Shown here: positions 20,698 through 31,081 of the stretch, one piece after another
Layout of the letters: every line of letters starts with the position of its first letter
How positions within the stretch are numbered: position 1 is the stretch's first letter
Source of the DNA: Prorocentrum cordatum
Taxonomy: Eukaryota > Sar > Dinophyceae > Prorocentrales > Prorocentraceae
Length of the DNA: 64,000 nt
NCBI GenBank assembly: GCA_963575745.1
Contig: CAUYUJ010020171.1
Span: forward strand, 223,501 to 287,500
Direction: 5' to 3'
The notes under the pieces: generated by a model
Seen by the model: the letters and a program-made list of their open reading frames with translations, nothing else
Told to the model about the DNA's origin: nothing
Databases searched by the model: none
Translations under genes and position numbers: made by a program

Positions 20698-20930
20698 GCC
20701 CCCAGAGGGGTGCCTCGGTGTCGGGCAGTGCCCTGGGGCCCCAGGGGAAGCGCATTCCGCCCCTTCCCCTGGGTGAGCAGGTCTCCTGACGAGCAGCCGG
20801 GCCCTCCGGCAAGGCAGCGCAGCCGGAGGTCACTAAGCCATCCCAGTTGCTGTGACGTGCGGACCCTCCCGGGTCGAAGCCAGGGAGGTGCGCGCGACAT
20901 CCCAGGGCCCCCGGGCCCAGGACGGCCGCT

Positions 20931-21065
20931 GCAACGAGGAGGAGGAGGAGGAGGAGGAGGAGGAGGAGGAACTCGAGGAGGAGGAGGAGGAACTCGAGGA
21001 GGAGGAGGAGGAACTCGAGGAAGAGGAGGAGGAGGGGGAGGAGGAGGAGGAGGAGGAGGAGGATG
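20931..21065. repeat. (GGA)n with AACTCGAGG interruptions
   Basis: Blocks of GGA triplets are separated three times by AACTCGAGGA, giving a second-order period of about 21 bp. Confidence 0.9.
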
Positions 21066-21126
21066 GATGAGGAGGAGCTTGGCGCCTTGGCCAACCCGAT
21101 CACGACTCGTCGGCGCCTCCTGTCAG

Positions 21127-21235
21127 TCCTCTGCCGCCCGCGCCCTCGAGAGGCCATGGCCTCCGCGCTGCTGGAGCAGATCCACACGCGGCTGGGCGAT
21201 CCCTCCTCACTGGGGGAGGGGCTGGGGGGGGGAGG
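21127..21235 (+). CDS. Candidate exon: amphipathic helix segment
   Basis: CGCCTCCTGTCAG precedes two bases and the frame LCRPRPREAMASALLEQIHT RLGDPSSLGEG. The central REAMASALLEQIHTRLG is a convincing helix and not explained by local repeats. It begins in the same phase as the candidates at 20473 and 42656. Frame end is in a GGGG-rich stretch; donor not identified. Confidence 0.42.
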
Positions 21236-21297
21236 AGGAGTCAGGTGGAGGAGGAGGACCATCGAGGATTGAGGATCAAGCGTTTAGGGTGTGTATG

Positions 21298-21398
21298 CCC
21301 AGCTCTTCTGGTGACCTCCTGGAGGGCCTACTGAGGGACCTCCCGCGGGACCTCTTCCGGGACTACCTGGTGGACCTCCTGAGGGACCCCCGGTGGAG
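21298..21398. repeat. GACCTCCTGAGGGACC tandem repeat
   Basis: About six diverged 15-18-bp units. Then 21400-21690 is unassigned. Confidence 0.6.
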
Positions 21399-21699
21399 AT
21401 GTGTGGGTGGGGGCGGAGGAGAGGAGCGGGAGCGAGATGAGGAGGGGGGAGAGATGCAGTTGCGACCAGTGGTGAAGCCGGTCCTGCGAAGCTCATGGTG
21501 TCCTCGTGTTCTCCAGTTCCTGGCCCGGGTGCCGCGTGCCTTTGGCTCGTTCGTGGCATCTCGCTGCCCTGGGAGGGGTCTTCAGTCCTCTCGGGCGTCT
21601 TCCATCTTTGGTCGCCACTTGTAGAAGGAGGGGGCAGGATGAGCTCGAAGTATGAGCCAAGTCGCTTGGCCAATCGAATTCGCTTGCTTTCACCCAGGG

Positions 21700-21965
21700 G
21701 CTGAGACAGGGAGTGAAAGATTGAGAGATTTGACAGATTGTAAGGGTTTGGTTTCTGGTGGCGCGGGTTGCAGTATTGAAAGATTACAAGTTCATAGATC
21801 CGGTGCGACATATTGAAGCATTGAAACATCGACAGTCAATCTAGCGATCCCAGCGTGAAATATTTAAAGATCTGTCATTCCGGAAGATCTGTATTGAACC
21901 AGTGAAAGGTTTGAGACTCGAACTTTCTCAATCTAGAGGTTCCGGATTGAACGATTGATATCGGA
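21700..21965. repeat. Degenerate GATTGAAAG repeats
   Basis: Loose copies of ATTGAAAGATTGA with AT-richer composition than the surroundings; nothing coding. Confidence 0.5.
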
Positions 21966-22435
21966 GGTTGGGGGGTGAGAAGTGAAACGGAGACCCCTCA
22001 CCGGGAAACCGTTTCGATTTCGTGTTCATGTCGTGCGCGCGGGCAAGGCGAAATTGCGTGGGCGGGCGAGCGGAATGGACCCGCCGTTGGTAGGGCGAAG
22101 CCAGGTCAAATGCTGCTCGCCCCCCCCGTTGGCCAGCGATGGCCCGGGGGTGTCCCGATGGTATCCCGATAACACAATCCTGCGGATAATAAAGCATCCC
22201 CCTTTCAACCCTGGTATCTGTTTATCCAAGGGAATAAATGTGATTCAGTTGCCACAACAGGCGGGGAGTCCGAACTTTACACAACCCCCTCCAAAGTTCC
22301 TGTCTCAGCTTTGATTTTCATCGCAAGCACGGCACCATGAATAATCTTCATTATCACCGATAAATCCTGGAAACAGTTTATGATGTTCCCTGGACCCCGA
22401 ACGTTACACTATCCCAAGGTTATTCTCACCGGCAT
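21966..22435. other. No gene recognised
   Basis: Unique sequence. A single outlier of the GTGTCCCGATGG unit sits near 22150-22165. Confidence 0.35.
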
Positions 22436-22439
22436 CGGG

Positions 22440-22775
22440 TTAGTGTCCCGACTGAGTCTCCATAGTGTCCGGGTCGTGTCCCGATGGTCTCCCGATGGTG
22501 TCCCGATGGTGTTCCCGAGGGTGTCCCGATGGTGTCCCGATGTTGTTCCGATGTTGTCCACATGGTGTCCACATGGTGTCCACAGGGTGTCTTTATGGTG
22601 TCCCGATGGTGTCTGGATGGTGTCTGGATGGTGTCCCGACGGTGTCCCGATGGTGTCCAGATGGTGTCCCGATGGCGTCCCGATTGTGCCTGATGGTGTC
22701 CCGATTGTGTCCCCATTGTGCCTCCATGGTGGCTCGATTTTATCCCGATGGTGTCCCGATGGCTGTCCCGTGAGA
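22440..22775. repeat. 12-bp GTGTCCCGATGG satellite
   Basis: About 27 units, mostly 12 bp, of GTGTCCCGATGG with variants. Another short cluster follows at 23120-23195. Confidence 0.92.
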
Positions 22776-22785
22776 TATATGGAGA

Positions 22786-23100
22786 GCGAAATCGATAAAT
22801 AGCCAGACCGATCGATCGATAGTGAGATCGATCGATAGATAGTAGGATCGATTGTGAGATGTATAGTGAGACGGATTGATAGTCAGATTGGTAGATTGGT
22901 AGAGTGACCGATGGTGAAATCAAACGTAGGATCCGATCAACAGATACCGAGATCGATAGTGAGATAATGCGGTCGATCGTGAGACCGACAGGTCGATTGT
23001 ATGACCGTTAGTGAGACCGATAAGGAGATCTATAGCGGAACCGATAGTAAGTTCGATGGCGAGACTTACAGTGAGGCCGATAGTGAGATCGATTCTCAAG
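22786..23100. repeat. GATAGTGAGATCGATC satellite
   Basis: Diverged units of about 10-16 bp with GATCGAT and TAGTGAGA motifs. It follows the 12-bp satellite directly. Confidence 0.8.
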
Positions 23101-23378
23101 TAGTGGATTGCTGGACCGCGATGGTGTTCCGATGGTGCCCGGATGGTGGCATGTATCTGTCTCCAGGGTGCCCAGATGGTGTCCCATCGCAGTTGTCATC
23201 AGTTGGCCCCCCGCACAGCGTCCTTATCACACGAAGGATGGTCGCACAGGTTTTGAAGCACGTAGATGTTGATGAGATTCTGGTCTCTGGAGCCGACCCC
23301 TCGGGCCTCCAAGACGGCCCATGAGGCGTCCAAGAGCGCCCCAGCACGCTCTCCGTCTCTCAGAGCACGATGGCGGAT

Positions 23379-23413
<35 letters not shown>
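23379..23413. repeat. (TA)n microsatellite
   Basis: Seventeen TA dinucleotides. Similar tracts at 30690 and 61199. Confidence 0.95.
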
Positions 23414-23414
<1 letters not shown>

Positions 23415-24050
23415 AAAGACTTAAGCGAACGAAAGATGCTTGAATTTCTGAATTGTCAATCGGGCCCTTCCGCATCGAACTAATCATCAAAGTTTCAATG
23501 TGAATTTGTTGGATTGAAGGTCTTCTGTCTGCTTATATGGGTCCTCTGTTGTATTGAAGTATTATGACAGTTTCATCTTTTCAATTGTTTCATTTCCAGA
23601 CCGAGCGAGTCTCTCCCTGCGATGAGTAACCCTAATTCTTTCGCTCCATGTCCAACCAAACGACGTGGTGTATACGTCCAGCCCCTCCGAGGGGGAGCGC
23701 TGAGGAAGAGGTTCCTCAGGGTTCAACTGGAACTCGTTGCGCTCGCGCTGCAGTCTTGCCTTCAGCAGGCCTGTTTAGACTTTCAGTCCAGATGCCCTGC
23801 CCTTCGATGACGCCTGGGCGCACGCCCCTCCGATCTATACGAGTCTGAAGCCCCCCTCAGAGTCCTGACCTCCCCTTCCACAACCAAATTAGTAGACGAA
23901 TAACATTCCAGACCTCGTCAATTTCAACGCTCCTTCTTTCTGGAAGGGCACCCGCTCATCTGTCTAGAACCCGCAGCAGAGCTAAAGCGAAAAATAAGGA
24001 CCGACGCCTCCTCCCCCTCCCCGCATCTCCTGGCCCCCTCCTTGCTCTCG
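23414..24050. other. No gene recognised
   Basis: Mixed sequence; frames near 23620-23820 lack recognisable domains. Confidence 0.35.
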
Positions 24051-24056
24051 TACTAC

Positions 24057-24156
24057 AGGAGGAGGGGGACGCAGACGAGAAGAAGGGGGAGGAGGAGGAG
24101 GAGGAGGAGGAGGAGGAGGAGGAGGAGGAGGAGGAGGAGGAGGAGGAGGAGGAGGG
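24057..24156. repeat. (GGA)n microsatellite
   Basis: About 65 bp pure, with looser flanks. Confidence 0.92.
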
Positions 24157-24309
24157 AGAAGAGGATCAGGAGGAAGCTGAGGCGGATCAGGCGGTGGAGG
24201 AGGAGGAGGGCGGGTGGAGGGCGCATGACGTGATTTGCCCTGCCTCCCTTGAAAGATCGGGTCACGGACACAAACAGGTGCGCGCGCGCCCGCCCGCGCG
24301 AGCACCGGC

Positions 24310-24440
24310 GACGCGCGCGGGGGCGGTGCCCGAGGCGATCTCACGGCGCGGCAGCTCTGCTCCGTGGCCAGGCCCACCCGCCGCCGCTGCCGACACTGCA
24401 CAGCCAGCGCCAGCAGTGAGGGTGCAGTGCTTGAGCACAC
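24310..24440. other. Exon-like segment, strand unresolved
   Basis: Plus strand after GGTGCCCGAG: DLTARQLCSVARPTRRRCRH. Minus strand after GCTGGCGCTGGCTGTGCAG: CRQRRRVGLATEQSCRAV. Each has an acceptor-like AG. DLTARQLCSVA fits the helical-repeat style of the other + strand candidates, but the minus reading has the better pyrimidine tract. I leave it open. Confidence 0.25.
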
Positions 24441-24504
24441 GGCCATTCCAGCATTCCGTGATCCTGGGGGCGGGTCTGGTCTGGAGAGTCTGATCTGGGG
24501 TGTG

Positions 24505-24582
24505 TAACTGGGCTTTTCCTAGCTGGCCCTGGGGCGTTCCTGAAGAGTTCCTTGGCTTTTCCTAGCTGGCCCTGGGGCGTGT
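24505..24582. repeat. Direct duplication
   Basis: CTTTTCCTAGCTGGCCCTGG occurs twice about 48 bp apart, each followed by GGCGT. The stretch 24583-25097 holds no recognised gene; part of 25040-25080 echoes 24318-24360. Confidence 0.8.
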
Positions 24583-25097
24583 AACCTTGCTCGGCCAGGA
24601 TACGTGTGACTCCACCCGCCAATCTGCTATGAAGTTCGGAGTGCCCGTCGATCGACGAAAGTAAGTACGCATTCGGGAATCCTAGACACAGACCTACATG
24701 GAGCGCCTTCGCGCTCCCTGTTCCAACGTCGAGCGCCCCTGAAAGCCTACCGGTTGCGCGGACCGAGCCCCGATGTGCTTTGAACGCTTCGCTGCTTCGT
24801 GCTGCCGCCTGCCTCCTTCCTCGGGGGATGGAGATTCGACACCACCACCATCAGGGTGACCACCTCCAGCGAGGAGGTCCACGACGCCTCCCCGAGCTGG
24901 GGATGTTTCGAGCGAGAGGGGGGATGGAGGGGGAACACCACCTGGCTCCTCCCACTGGTGGTCTCTGGTGGCGGTGGTGGTGTCGCTTTTCCGTGCTCCT
25001 ACTTCGGCCCCCCTGGGCACCCTTGGCTCGCGGGGGCGGTGCCAAGGCGCCTGCGGCGACCGAATAGCGCGGCAGCTCTGCCTGTGCGGTGGTTATA

Positions 25098-25267
25098 CAA
25101 GGGCTCCCTCGAGGGCGCGAAGTTATTCGCGCTTCGCGCTTCGCGGTCCTCGTTCCTCCTCCTCCTCCTCGTCCTCCTCTTCTCCCCCTTGGGAGGGCGG
25201 CGCGAGAGCGCGAAGTTATTCGCACTTCGCGCTTCGCGCAGCGCGAAGCGCGAAGTTGGGAGCCCTA
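25098..25267. mobile_element. MITE family D, copy 1
   Basis: CAAGGGCTCCC and GGGAGCCCTA ends enclose two CGCGAAGTTATTCGC blocks, TTCGCGCTTCGCG palindromes and a short TCC tract. 170 bp. No target duplication is visible here, unlike copies 2 and 3. Confidence 0.8.
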
Positions 25268-25780
25268 GCACATACCGACGGTCGTTGAACGTTTGTAATT
25301 TTCATGGCGCCCGGCCCCTATCCGCCAAAAAAGCGTGCGCCCGGGAAAATATGTAACCGAAAACGCGTCCGAAGTCGTGACCGACAACGCAGAGTGACGC
25401 GCCGCTGTGGGGAGCCCGTCGACTTGTTACTTCTTCGCTTTTGTTGAGGCATGGTGTTTCTTCAACAGCAACACGCTGATGAGTGTCCAAACGGTGGCGA
25501 GTAATTGATACTGCTTTTGCTCCCCACCCGTGCGGGGACGCTAGCTCTTTCTGGTGACGGCAGTCTCGTTCGCTCGTTCCCAGGCCTCCGACGGCTTCAC
25601 ATATTTTCGAGCATGGTGGCCGTAGGCCTCGGTCGATCCCTTCACCAGGACAAGTTTTTCACCCCGACCTTTTTGTTGATCGCCCCGGGGCCCGAAAACA
25701 GGGCTCGGGGGCCGATGAGGCAGAACCACACAGGATGCGGCATTCTCGTGTCTCTCCATGGTCGGGTTCGTTCCCTCCCC
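25268..25780. other. No gene recognised
   Basis: Mixed sequence without repeats; no convincing frame. Confidence 0.35.
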
Positions 25781-25789
25781 GCGCACGAG

Positions 25790-25932
25790 GTCCCTGGGCT
25801 ACCTGCGCCCAGAGGCCCCGGACGTGCTGGCGGAGGTGCTCGGCGCTGCTCAGGCGGCGGCGGAGGCGGCGCACAGGGCGCGGCAGCCAGCGGCACCCGG
25901 CGAGGGCGAGGAGGCGACCCTGCTGGTCGCTG
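25790..25932 (+). CDS. Candidate exon: Ala/Glu-rich helical segment
   Basis: TTCCCTCCCCGCGCACGAG is followed by one base and the frame SLGYLRPEAPDVLAEVLGAA then QAAAEAAHRARQPAAPGEGE. PEAPDVLAEVLGAAQAAAEAA is a strong amphipathic helix. The acceptor ends GAG; no donor was fixed before the sequence turns into GTCGCC-type repeats near 25925. Same strand and style as its neighbours. Confidence 0.45.
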
Positions 25933-26110
25933 GTCGCCGCTGCCGCCAGCCGCCAGCCGTCGCTGGCCGTCGGCGTCGCTGGTTGCCGTCGTCGGTCGCC
26001 GCTCGCCGCTGTCGCAGCTGGCAGTTCGATTGTGCCGCTCGCAGTACGCCGTCGCGTCTCCGTCGCCGTTCGCCGCCGCTGACTGCCAGTCGCCGTCGCT
26101 GGTTGTCGGG
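25925..26110. repeat. GTCGCCGCTG degenerate repeat
   Basis: Loose GCCGTCGCTGG units for about 180 bp; probably expansion of exon-adjacent sequence. Confidence 0.55.
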
Positions 26111-26272
26111 GCAGGAGGAGGTGGAGGGGGGATATTTCTGTGGACGGCTGGTGCAGTCGGACCGAGGCATTCGTGGTCGGTTTGGAGAGGCTACCCTGGT
26201 GTTCTTCGTGTTTGTTGGATGTTCTTGTCCATCCGGGGTCCGGGGGGGGTCCCTGGGATGTTCTATTTGTTT

Positions 26273-26441
26273 TTGAAGGGGCCAAGGGACACACCAATAA
26301 AATAAATACACAGAAATAAATCGGTTCCCATTTTATTTTCCCATATTTTTGAGGTTTTCGTCTTCCCCCCCGCTTCCATATTTTCCCAGATGTTCTGGGA
26401 ATCGACGATTCATTGTGTCTGTGTGTTTCCTTCCCTCCTGA
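26273..26441 (-). repeat. Dispersed repeat family B, copy 5 (inverted)
   Basis: Reverse complement of the family: GAAGGGGCCAAGGGACACAC through AATCGACGATTCATTGTGTC to TCCTGAG. Confidence 0.78.
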
Positions 26442-26464
26442 GTTTTGGTCTGGGTCCGACTGTG

Positions 26465-26677
26465 CGGGGGAGCGTAAGACCCGGGTTTGCCGGGACTCGG
26501 GTTCGCCATCGTTTTTTGACGACCGCGACTCGGATTTTGACGAGGAGGAGTTTTGTGGGATGTCTGCAGCGGGAGGCCTCGTCAAAATGCAGGCTCGGCC
26601 TCGTCATTTTTTGACGACCTCGTCGGGGATTTCCGAGTCCCCCGTACCCAGGTCTTACGTCTCCCCGATCCTGAGTT
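26465..26677. mobile_element. MITE-like family L, copy 1, between 31-bp direct repeats
   Basis: Ends GGGGGAGCGTAAGACC and GGTCTTACGTCTCCCC are inverted; the inside holds CGTCATTTTTTGACG palindromes. The block sits between two copies of GAGTTTTGGYCTGGGTCC plus GACTGTGCGGG (26440 and 26673). A relative is at 40808. Confidence 0.7.
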
Positions 26678-26754
26678 TTGGCCTGGGTCCGACTGTGCGG
26701 GACCAGGCAAGCGAGCGCCCCAGGGGGGGGGGGGTCCACGGCCGAGCTTGGGGG

Positions 26755-26852
26755 CGCAGGGCCCGGACCACGGCGACGGCGGCAGCGGCGAGGACCACGA
26801 CCGCGACGAAGACCACGACGTCTACGGCGACCACGACGACGACGCTGTTGAC
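26755..26852. repeat. CGACCACGACGG-type triplet repeat
   Basis: Imperfect GAC/CAC/ACG triplets, resumed at 27025-27240 on the far side of MITE D2. It is one tract split by the insertion. Confidence 0.75.
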
Positions 26853-27015
26853 CAAGGGCTCCCACGAGGGCGCGAAGTTATTCGCGCTTCGCGCTTCGCG
26901 GTCCTCGTTCCTCCTCCTCGTCCTCCTTTTCTCCCTTCGGGGGGGCGGCGCGAGGGCGCGAAGTTATTCGCGCTTCGCGCTTCGCGCAGCGCGACGCGCG
27001 AAGTTGGGAGCCCTT
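26853..27015. mobile_element. MITE family D, copy 2, with 6-bp target duplication
   Basis: CAAGGGCTCCC and GGGAGCCCTT ends, flanked by GTTGAC on both sides (26847-26852 and 27016-27021). Interior as in copy 1. 163 bp. The clean duplication shows recent insertion. Confidence 0.9.
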
Positions 27016-27242
27016 GTTGACTCTGACCGCGACCACGGCGACCACGATGATGGATCACCACGAGGATGGCGATGGCGGCCACGACGACCACGACCACGGC
27101 GACGCCAGCGAGTGACGACGCCAATGACGACCATGTCCACGACGACGGACTGTGACGATGACGATGGGACACGACGATGGCGGCGGCGTCGGAGACGACG
27201 AGGGCAACAACGACAAGTACGACGACGACCGCGCCCGCGCAG

Positions 27243-27366
27243 GGCATTGACGAGGTGGCGCCCAGGCACGTGGCAATGCTCCTCGGCGGGATCGCGGCGC
27301 AGCCGCCGGAAGCGCTGCCAGACGCGCCAGCGAGGCCTTGCGGGGACGGATTCCGACCGGTGCGCC
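27243..27366 (+). CDS. Candidate exon: helical repeat segment
   Basis: GACCGCGCCCGCGCAG precedes the frame GIDEVAPRHVAMLLGGIAAQ then PPEALPDAPARPCGDGF. VAPRHVAMLLGGIAAQPP closely parallels LPARSLVSLAGALAALSP at 32450 and GEELALLLGALARAPP at 14680. That recurring pattern is the main reason to group these pieces as repeats of one protein type. TGA closes the frame at about 27369 unless it is spliced first. Confidence 0.5.
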
Positions 27367-27469
27367 GATGACGGCAGCGATCTTTTCCGACGGGGAGGAG
27401 TTGTGACGGATGAGGAGGAGGGGGAGGAAGAGAAGCCCGAAGGCGGTGGAGGAGTAGGGCTGGTGGTGG

Positions 27470-27915
27470 AGGATTGAGGATGATGGTGATGATGTTGATG
27501 ATGACGATGACGACGATGATGATGAAGATGATGAGGGCGACGACGATGTTGATGATGATGATGTTGATGATGTTGATGATGATAACGGTACTGTTGTTGA
27601 TGATGTTGATGATTACGATGATGTCGACGATGACAGTTACGATGATGATTATAATGCTAATGATGTTGATGCTGATGATGCTGATAATAATGATGATGAC
27701 GGCGGCGATGACGATGATGCTGATGGTGGTGATGCTGATTATGGTGTTGATGGTAGAGGTGTTGATGATTACTATGGCGATGGCGATGGCGACGACGATG
27801 GCAACGATGATGATGATGCTGTTGCTGATGCTGATGATGATGACGGTGCTGTTGTTGATGATGTTGTTGATGATGTTGATGGTGATGCTATTGATGTTGA
27901 TGTTGATGCTAATGC

Positions 27916-27963
<48 letters not shown>

Positions 27964-28020
27964 CGATGCTGCTGTTGTTGAGGAAGATGCCGATGGTGTT
28001 GATGTTGAGATACTGATGCA
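27470..28020. repeat. (GATGAT/GTTGAT)n compound microsatellite
   Basis: 550 bp of GAT, GTT and GCT triplets on the + strand. Long open frames through it are compositional. Confidence 0.93.
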
Positions 28021-28189
28021 GATGATGATGGGGAGGAATGGGAGGAGCAGGAGGTCGAAACAAGAGGGCGCAGCAGAAAGGCGGATGATGGAGGACGAAG
28101 AAGTGTAAGAGAAGGCAGGGTGGTGAATGTGTTGATGGGGTGGAAGGGTGTGCGAGGGTGAAAGCGACAGGAGTGCAGGAGGAGGGTGA

Positions 28190-28246
28190 GGAGGGTGAGG
28201 AGGGTGAGGAGGAGGAGGAGGAGGAGGAGGAGGAGGAGCTACGACA
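28190..28246. repeat. (GGA)n microsatellite
   Basis: GGTGAGGAG units then pure GGA. 28021-28190 is unassigned. Confidence 0.88.
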
Positions 28247-28298
28247 GAGCACTCCGATCAGCTCGCTGCCCGTGCACGCACGGAACGGGTGAGCCCAG

Positions 28299-28434
28299 GC
28301 TGCGGTCGCTCCTGCCGCTCGCCGCGGCCGCGGCCAGCGCGCGGACTACCGCGCAGACTGCTGCGCAGCTGCTGGGCGCCCTGCCGCGGTGCCCCGACGG
28401 CGCCGAGCGCGCGGCCGCGGTGGATCGCCACCGC
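28299..28434 (+). CDS. Candidate exon: Ala/Leu helical segment
   Basis: ACGGGTGAGCCCAG precedes one base and LRSLLPLAAAAASARTTAQT then AAQLLGALPRCPDGAERAAA. TAAQLLGALPRCPDGAE resembles the unit pattern of the neighbouring candidates. A GTGGATC donor may end it near 28434, before a GTC/GAC tract. The polypurine sequence upstream gives a poor pyrimidine tract, which weakens the acceptor. Confidence 0.42.
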
Positions 28435-28600
28435 CGTCGTCGACGTCGACCACGGCCACGGCCACGACAACGGCGGCGGCGGCGGCGACGACCACGGCCA
28501 CGTCCACCACGACGGTGGCGGCGGCGGCGGCTGCGGCGACGACCACGACGACGTCGACGCGGTCGTCGTCGTTGCCTTCGTCGTCTCCGTAGAGCGGGTT
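28435..28600. repeat. GAC/GTC triplet tract
   Basis: GTCGTCGACG, CCACGGCCACGACAACGG and GTCGTCG units; imperfect. Confidence 0.75.
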
Positions 28601-28809
28601 AACTCCTCCAGCCGCGTGCTGGCCACAGCGCCGACGGTGGTACGCCCTAGGCGATGATTCAGAAAACGTAAGTTTTCGGCCAGAGTCTCGATTATTATTA
28701 ACGTTTCAGTGTAAATCCTAAGCTGTTGATAGAAGTTCTGGGCTTTTACCCAAATTCTGAGACTATGAATTTCTTAACCCATGATTTCGTAAGCATCTCG
28801 CAGGGTGTA

Positions 28810-28952
28810 CAGTCAAAAACCCGAATAAGGACGCGCGACTCTGCTCAGGGTACCCTTGCGTCCTTGCTCTTCCTTGCTCTTGCGTCCTTGAGGTTTTCGT
28901 CGTCCAGGGGTCTTGATTCCTTCCCGCGCGTCCTTATCAGGGTTTTTGACTG
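28810..28952. mobile_element. MITE family G, copy 1
   Basis: CAGTCAAAAACCCGAATAAG against CTTATCAGGGTTTTTGACTG, continuing GACGCGCG against CGCGCGTC. TA on the left, CA on the right. 143 bp. Confidence 0.8.
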
Positions 28953-29109
28953 CACGCTCCCTCCTTGGCCTCGGCAAGGCGAGCCACGGCGAGGCCGCCT
29001 CCGTGGGGTCGAGGGCGGAGGGTCGAGGAGCGAGGCCTCCCTGGGGGGCCACCCGCGGGAGGCCATTCGGAGGCCCTGGCGGCACCGGCGCGAAGCCGGT
29101 GCCCCTACA

Positions 29110-29329
29110 GGCAGGAGCCCAAATACGGACGCGCGACTCTGCGCAGGGTATCCTCGCGTCCTCGCTCGTCCTTGCTCTTGCGGCTCGTCCTTGGCCTCTC
29201 TCGCTTGCCCGCCTGTCAGGGTGCCCTGGCGTCCTTGGGGTTTTCGTCGTCCGCCGCCCCCAAAATCCCGTCTTCGGCTTCCAAGGGTCTTGCGTCCTTA
29301 CCGCGCGTCCTTGTTAGGGTTTTTGACTG
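29110..29329. mobile_element. MITE family G, copy 2 (left end lost)
   Basis: Shares ATACGGACGCGCGACTCTGC and the right end TTGTTAGGGTTTTTGACTG with TA after it; the first about 20 bp of the left arm are missing. 28953-29109 between the copies is unassigned GC-rich DNA. Confidence 0.7.
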
Positions 29330-29413
29330 TACCTCGGGAGCCTCGAGACGGGGGTCAGTGCAAACGGGGGTCAGCCAGGGCACCGGATCCTTCGGGGGCA
29401 GAAACGAGGGGGG

Positions 29414-29582
29414 TGATGACTAGGGGGAGGATATCATGGCGTGGGCCATGATATTTCTCCAGATTTCATGGCGCCGCTTCTTATTTCATTACGTCCCTGG
29501 CCCCCCCGCTGGGCCGCGCACATGCCGCCGGTCATGATTTGCACCCCCCTTCTTGGATACCCCCCTCTTGGCCGCTCCCGAA
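29414..29582 (+). repeat. Dispersed repeat family C, copy 2
   Basis: GATATCATGGCGTGGGCC then ATGATATTTCTCCAG and the shared tail to CTCTTGGCCGCTCCCGA. Confidence 0.82.
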
Positions 29583-29899
29583 TCCTGTAGGATCCAGCGA
29601 AGACCCCCTCTGGCTGTCCCGGGTTGGCGAGCCGCTCGTGGCCGCGAGGCGGCCGCGCATATGGGCTGACCCGGGTTTGCGAAGACCAGCGCTGCAGTTT
29701 TTTTCCCTTGCATTGCAGTTTTTTGGTTTCCTGCTGAGCCGTGTCTGGATTGACCCGGGTCAGAAGATCCCCGAATACCTCTACCCTTCGTCCGTTGTCC
29801 CCTTGTTGGGCCTCCTAGGGGGCCCTCGTCGCCACCGCTGGATCCGCCTCGAAATTCTGGTCCGAACCCATCACGGGAAAGGTCTGGGGGGTAGCGTGA
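29583..29899. other. No gene recognised
   Basis: Part of it (CCCTCGTCGCCACCGCTGGA, near 29825) is repeated at 61366; otherwise unique. Confidence 0.4.
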
Positions 29900-30059
29900 A
29901 GTCGGGGCTGGCCCTCTCCAGGAGGAAGATTCACAACAGTCATACACTAGTCTGGGGGACCATTTCTGGAGCATCTTTTTTGAGCATTCTTGCAGATGTT
30001 CCGGGATATTTTTTTTGATTTTTCGTTTAACACCCCCCTGTAGGGGGACATGCCCGGCC
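29900..30059. mobile_element. MITE family A, copy 5
   Basis: Diverged left end AGTCGGGGCTGGCCCTC; well-kept right end CCCCTGTAGGGGGACATG then CCCGGCC with TA after it. 160 bp. Confidence 0.75.
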
Positions 30060-30068
30060 TAACACCAG

Positions 30069-30332
30069 GCCCTGACTCCGGATCCGCCTTACTTTGGGGA
30101 ACTTCGTAAGTAGGGCTTGGAATTTCCGCCTTACTTTTCAAGCCCCGCTGATGCCAATTTCCGCCCTACTTTTCTGATGTTGTTTCCGCCCTACTTCTGT
30201 GGATTTCCGCCCTACTTTATGTTGGGTGCAGAAAATTCCGCCCTACTTTTTCGGCTTCTGATCGGTGGATTTCCGACGCATTTTTTGTTTCAGTTGGAAG
30301 AAAGCCAAAGTAGGGCGGATCTGGAGTCAGGG
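30069..30332. mobile_element. MITE-like element with TTTCCGCCCTACTTT repeats
   Basis: CCTGACTCCGGATCCGCC and TTACTTTGG on the left mirror CCAAAGTAGGGCGGATC and TGGAGTCAGG on the right. Inside, TTTCCGCCCTACTTT recurs about six times, a copy of the arm motif itself. Confidence 0.75.
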
Positions 30333-30488
30333 GGGGGGGCCAACCCCGGGCGAGGAGGTCCCGGAGCGCCGCCCCGACCAGGAGGTCGGAGGCGCCGCCG
30401 CCGGGATCCTTGCGCCTCAAGTGGCTCGAGCCGGGCGGTGTCGCCCAGCTTCGGGCTCCGGGGCCCTCACATAGGGGGCCACATGCGA
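30333..30488. other. No gene recognised
   Basis: G-run followed by GC-rich sequence; frames too short to judge. Confidence 0.3.
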
Positions 30489-30538
30489 ACCCTCCTCCTC
30501 CTCCTCCTCCTCCTCCTCCTCCTCCTCCTCCTCCTCCT
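30489..30538. repeat. (CTC)n microsatellite
   Basis: Fifteen or so triplets immediately before the long palindrome. Confidence 0.92.
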
Positions 30539-30651
30539 ACCCCTACCCCCCACGATTTCTGAGGGGGAGGGTGGGGCTCACTTCGCTCGGGAGCTCCCGA
30601 ACGAAGCGAACCCCACCCTCCCCCTCAGAAATCGTGGGGGGTAGGGGTAGG
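30536..30651. repeat. 116-bp near-perfect palindrome
   Basis: Two 58-bp arms meet at GGGAGCTCCC (30589-30598) with no loop. Only three mismatches are seen, all near the centre. In a minus-strand transcript each would be a G-U pair. Outer arm sequence is CCTACCCCTACCCCCCACG. Confidence 0.93.
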
Positions 30652-30688
30652 GCTCGCCTGTGGCCCCCTACTCACATAGGGGACCGAG

Positions 30689-30695
30689 TAATGAC

Positions 30696-30730
<35 letters not shown>

Positions 30731-30740
30731 TATGTATGCA
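30689..30740. repeat. (TA)n with TGTA interruptions
   Basis: Two pure TA runs separated by TATGTATA. Confidence 0.93.
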
Positions 30741-30744
30741 TACA

Positions 30745-30880
30745 CAAAAAAATCGGAGGTCCGCGCGGATTTCTCGGATCGGCGTTGGACCCCCCCTCCC
30801 TGAGCGCGGAGCGCGCCAGGGGCGGTGCGGGAGGCGCCGCCAGGAGGGTCCAGCCGCGGATGTTTGAGTTTTTATGTTTA
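30745..30880. mobile_element. MITE family E, copy 2 (diverged)
   Basis: ATCGGAGGTCCGCGCGGATT then TCTCGGATCGGCGTTGG matches the family left arm; the right end is eroded. Confidence 0.6.
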
Positions 30881-31081
30881 ATTATGTCATTCTTCGTTTC
30901 CTTAGCTTTCGCCCAGCTTCGGGCTACAGGACCCTCACAGATCGATCTGGCTCGAAACATGGCGCAGACAGATAGGGCGTACAGGGCTCTGGGCGTGATT
31001 TTTCACGGCGTCTCAGTTCTTTCGAAACGTCGGATGTCAGGGTCCAGCGCAACGCTCCAGCGCCAGGGGATGTTACCTGCA

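Noticed and set aside
22440-22775. CRISPR-like array of 12-bp repeats
   Set aside because: Units are contiguous without unique spacers, and the context is eukaryotic.
26822-28252. 476-codon minus frame rich in Ile and Ser
   Set aside because: Coded by the (GATGAT)n tract; not protein-like outside it.
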